A DNA stretch of 64,000 bases, taken from Microbacterium sp. APC 3901. GTDB lineage: Bacteria; Actinomycetota; Actinomycetes; Actinomycetales; Microbacteriaceae. Positions within the stretch are counted from its first letter, which is position 1, and each line of letters begins with the position of its first letter. The notes under the pieces are model-generated. The model was not told where the DNA came from and ran no database searches. It worked only from the letters and a program-made list of their open reading frames with translations. Below are positions 62,281 through 64,000 of this stretch, one piece after another. The stretch lies in NCBI RefSeq assembly GCF_030407765.1, contig NZ_JASDCU010000002.1:248001-312000 (forward strand), read 5' to 3'. The position numbers were made by a program, and so were the translations under genes.

Positions 62281-63684
62281 TCAGCTCAGGGCCTTCGCCT
62301 CGATGAACGCGCGAAGCTCCTGCTCGTCGTCTGCCATCTCGGTGCGGAGCTGAGGAGCATCGAGCATCGCGCGCAGCTCTGACGAATACTCGAGCTCGAC
62401 GCCGATCGCCTCGCGGATCGTCTCGGCGAACTTCTGCGGCTTCGCGGTCTCGAGAACGAGCATCGGCACACCCGGTTCGATGTTCTCGCGCGCGACCTTG
62501 ACCCCGTCGGCGGTGTGAGGGTCGATGATGTCGCCCGTCGCCTCATAGACCGCCTTGATCGTCGCGAGCCGGTCGGCGTGCGTCGAGGTGCCGCTGACGA
62601 TGCCGAACTCGTCGACGAAACGCGCGAGATCGGCGGTGAAGTCGAAGAAGCCCTGGGTGTCGAGATCCTCCCAGGCCTTCACCACACGGGTGGCATCGCG
62701 CCCGACGAGCTCGAAGATGAAGCGCTCGAGGTTCGAGGCCTTCGAGATGTCCATCGACGGGCTCGAGGTCGCGAGCGTCTGGGCCGCGCTCCGGGGCCGG
62801 TAGACCCCGGTGCGGAAGAACTCGTCGAGCACGTTGTTCTCGTTGGCTGCGAGCACGAGGCGACGGATCGGCAGGCCCATCTCCTTCGCGAAGAAGCCCG
62901 AGAGGATGTTGCCGAAGTTCCCGGACGGCACGGTGAAGGACACCTCGGTCCATCCCCCGGCGTCCGTCGCGCGCAGCCATGCCCAGAAGTAGTAGACGAC
63001 CTGGGCGGTGATGCGCGCGAGGTTGATCGAGTTGACCGCGCCGAGGTTCTGGGCGCGCTTGAACTCGAGATCGCCCGCAAGCGACTTGACGAGGTTCTGG
63101 CAGTCGTCGAACACGCCGTCGACCACGATGTTGTGGATGTTCCCGTCATCGAGCGAGAACATCTGCGCCCGCTGGAACGCACTCATGCGTCCCTTCGGAG
63201 ACAGCATGAAGACCGAGATGCGGTCCTTGCCGCGAAGCGCGTGCTCGGCGGCGGATCCGGTGTCTCCGGAGGTCGCGCCGAGGATGTTGAGGACCGATCC
63301 CTTGCGCTCGAGCGCGTACTCGACGACCTGGCCGAGGAACTGCATGGCCATGTCCTTGAAGGCCAGCGTCGGCCCTTCGGAGAGACCCACGAGAGTGAGG
63401 TCGTCGTCGATCGAGCGCAGCGGCACGACCTCCTCGGGGAACGGCTCGTAGGCGGCCTCGGTCATGCGGGCGAGGTCGGCCCTGGGGATGTCCGTGGCGA
63501 AGAGCCCCAGCACCTCCGTCGCGAGCTGCGGGTACGTCAGGGCGCGCCAGCGCTCGAGCGTCTCGCCGTCGACCGTGGGCATGATCTCGGGCACGGCCAG
63601 TCCACCGTCGGGCGCGAGCCCTTCGAGCAGGGTCTCGCAGTACGGCAGCGGCTGCATGCCGCCTCGGGTGGAGATGTACTGCAC
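62281..63684 (-). CDS. thrC: Threonine synthase
   Basis: A 467-residue PLP enzyme converting O-phosphohomoserine to threonine. N-terminal YISTRGGMQPLPYCETLLEG, PLP Lys110 in SEGPTLAFKDMAMQFLG, and GATSGDTGSAAEHAL (phosphate loop) are clear. GTG 63684 has GAGGAG 6 nt upstream; the open frame to 63987 is rejected. The length fits the longer class of threonine synthase. Confidence 0.96.
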   Translation of the reverse strand: MQYISTRGGMQPLPYCETLLEGLAPDGGLAVPEIMPTVDGETLERWRALTYPQLATEVLGLFATDIPRADLARMTEAAYEPFPEEVVPLRSIDDDLTLVGLSEGPTLAFKDMAMQFLGQVVEYALERKGSVLNILGATSGDTGSAAEHALRGKDRISVFMLSPKGRMSAFQRAQMFSLDDGNIHNIVVDGVFDDCQNLVKSLAGDLEFKRAQNLGAVNSINLARITAQVVYYFWAWLRATDAGGWTEVSFTVPSGNFGNILSGFFAKEMGLPIRRLVLAANENNVLDEFFRTGVYRPRSAAQTLATSSPSMDISKASNLERFIFELVGRDATRVVKAWEDLDTQGFFDFTADLARFVDEFGIVSGTSTHADRLATIKAVYEATGDIIDPHTADGVKVARENIEPGVPMLVLETAKPQKFAETIREAIGVELEYSSELRAMLDAPQLRTEMADDEQELRAFIEAKALS

Positions 63685-63861
63685 GGGAGCTCCTCGGTTC
63701 GGGATCGGCACGGTGCTTCCATTCTCGCAGGTGGCCGCGGGGTGATTGCACTGCCCCGGTCTGCTCTCACGACATAGCGCGTTCGCCCCGCGGAGGCAAT
63801 GGTATTCCCCTGTGAACTCGGATCTCTTAGCGTGGAGCCCATCAACAGAACAGGAGCCCTC

Positions 63862-64000
63862 ATGACTGCGACGACCCATACCGCGCATGACCACAAGCCC
63901 GCGGACGGCCAGGCTCCCATGGCAGCCACCACCCCGGCCGAGCCCCTCTACGAACGTGTCGACCTCGATCGATACGTCGTGCTCCACGAAGGTCCGGTCG
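63862..64000 (+). CDS. Unidentified CDS, N-terminal 46 residues (runs off the right edge)
   Basis: An open frame from ATG 63862 with AGGAGCCCTC just upstream, to the window end. The N-terminus is His/Thr/Ala-rich (MTATTHTAHDHKPADG), followed by a more structured YERVDLDRYVVLHEGPV. I do not recognise the family. Codon third positions are G/C-rich like a real gene. Confidence 0.6.
   Translation, partial: MTATTHTAHDHKPADGQAPMAATTPAEPLYERVDLDRYVVLHEGPV

Noticed and set aside
1..64000. tRNA, rRNA or other stable RNA genes
   Set aside because: Read by eye only; I saw no T-loop/acceptor-stem pattern or known RNA signature. A covariance-model scan would settle this.

Overview
The window is high-GC actinobacterial DNA. 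Its gene content and order suggest Microbacteriaceae, most likely a Microbacterium-like genome: BldC-type HTH beside bS22 and near proC, tadA beside upp, a TlpA-CcdA-ResB-CcsB cytochrome c cluster, DtxR/IdeR-like iron boxes and several probably leaderless starts. That placement is inference from gene content; there is no rRNA or marker gene here to prove it. Genes are densely packed, with many 4-nt start/stop overlaps. I recognise no tRNA, rRNA, CRISPR array, prophage or insertion sequence.

Layout. 1-1650: the end of a YhgE/Pip membrane protein and a 2H phosphoesterase. 1666-5907: System II cytochrome c maturation (ccsB, resB, ccdA, tlpA), then a divergent MerR / CPFC flavin oxidoreductase pair with a textbook MerR operator, a histidine phosphatase, a small membrane protein and aspS. 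10514-18167: a TauE exporter, a four-gene PotDBCA-like ABC operon, a YegP-family protein and an amino-acid ABC operon. 18403-24922: a lysine-rich H1-like protein, a Pls-type membrane NRPS (poly-amino-acid synthetase) translationally coupled to an M1 peptidase, and an Sfp-type phosphopantetheinyl transferase at the end of a rhodanese/glutaredoxin/Dabb operon. 25934-30471: bS22, BldC-like, ArsR, a Ktr-type potassium system, a DUF1905 protein and proC. 30531-36459: CDF transporter, tadA, upp, a LysR regulator divergent from the mesX-mesD folate-independent methionine synthase pair, and a broken GNAT gene. 36489-45822: a two-nuclease SF1 helicase, nadE, an MTA/SAH-nucleosidase-like gene and sbcC/sbcD. 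45926-50792: a DHA2 drug exporter with a possible translational attenuator, a Met/Cys-rich leaderless leader ORF in front of a stand-alone winged-helix regulator, and an AlkA-like glycosylase. 50799-55473: a siderophore ABC importer and siderophore-interacting reductase sharing IdeR-like boxes. 55507-64000: VOC proteins, an rtcB remnant and a second truncated ORF, a hydrolase, a second MFS exporter, an M20 peptidase, a FUSC protein, a thioredoxin-like protein, thrC, and the start of an unidentified gene.

The strongest leads are the Pls-peptidase-PPTase module, whose hand-read adenylation code resembles a lysine code, the perfectly positioned leaderless Met/Cys-rich sORF, and the mesXD locus.
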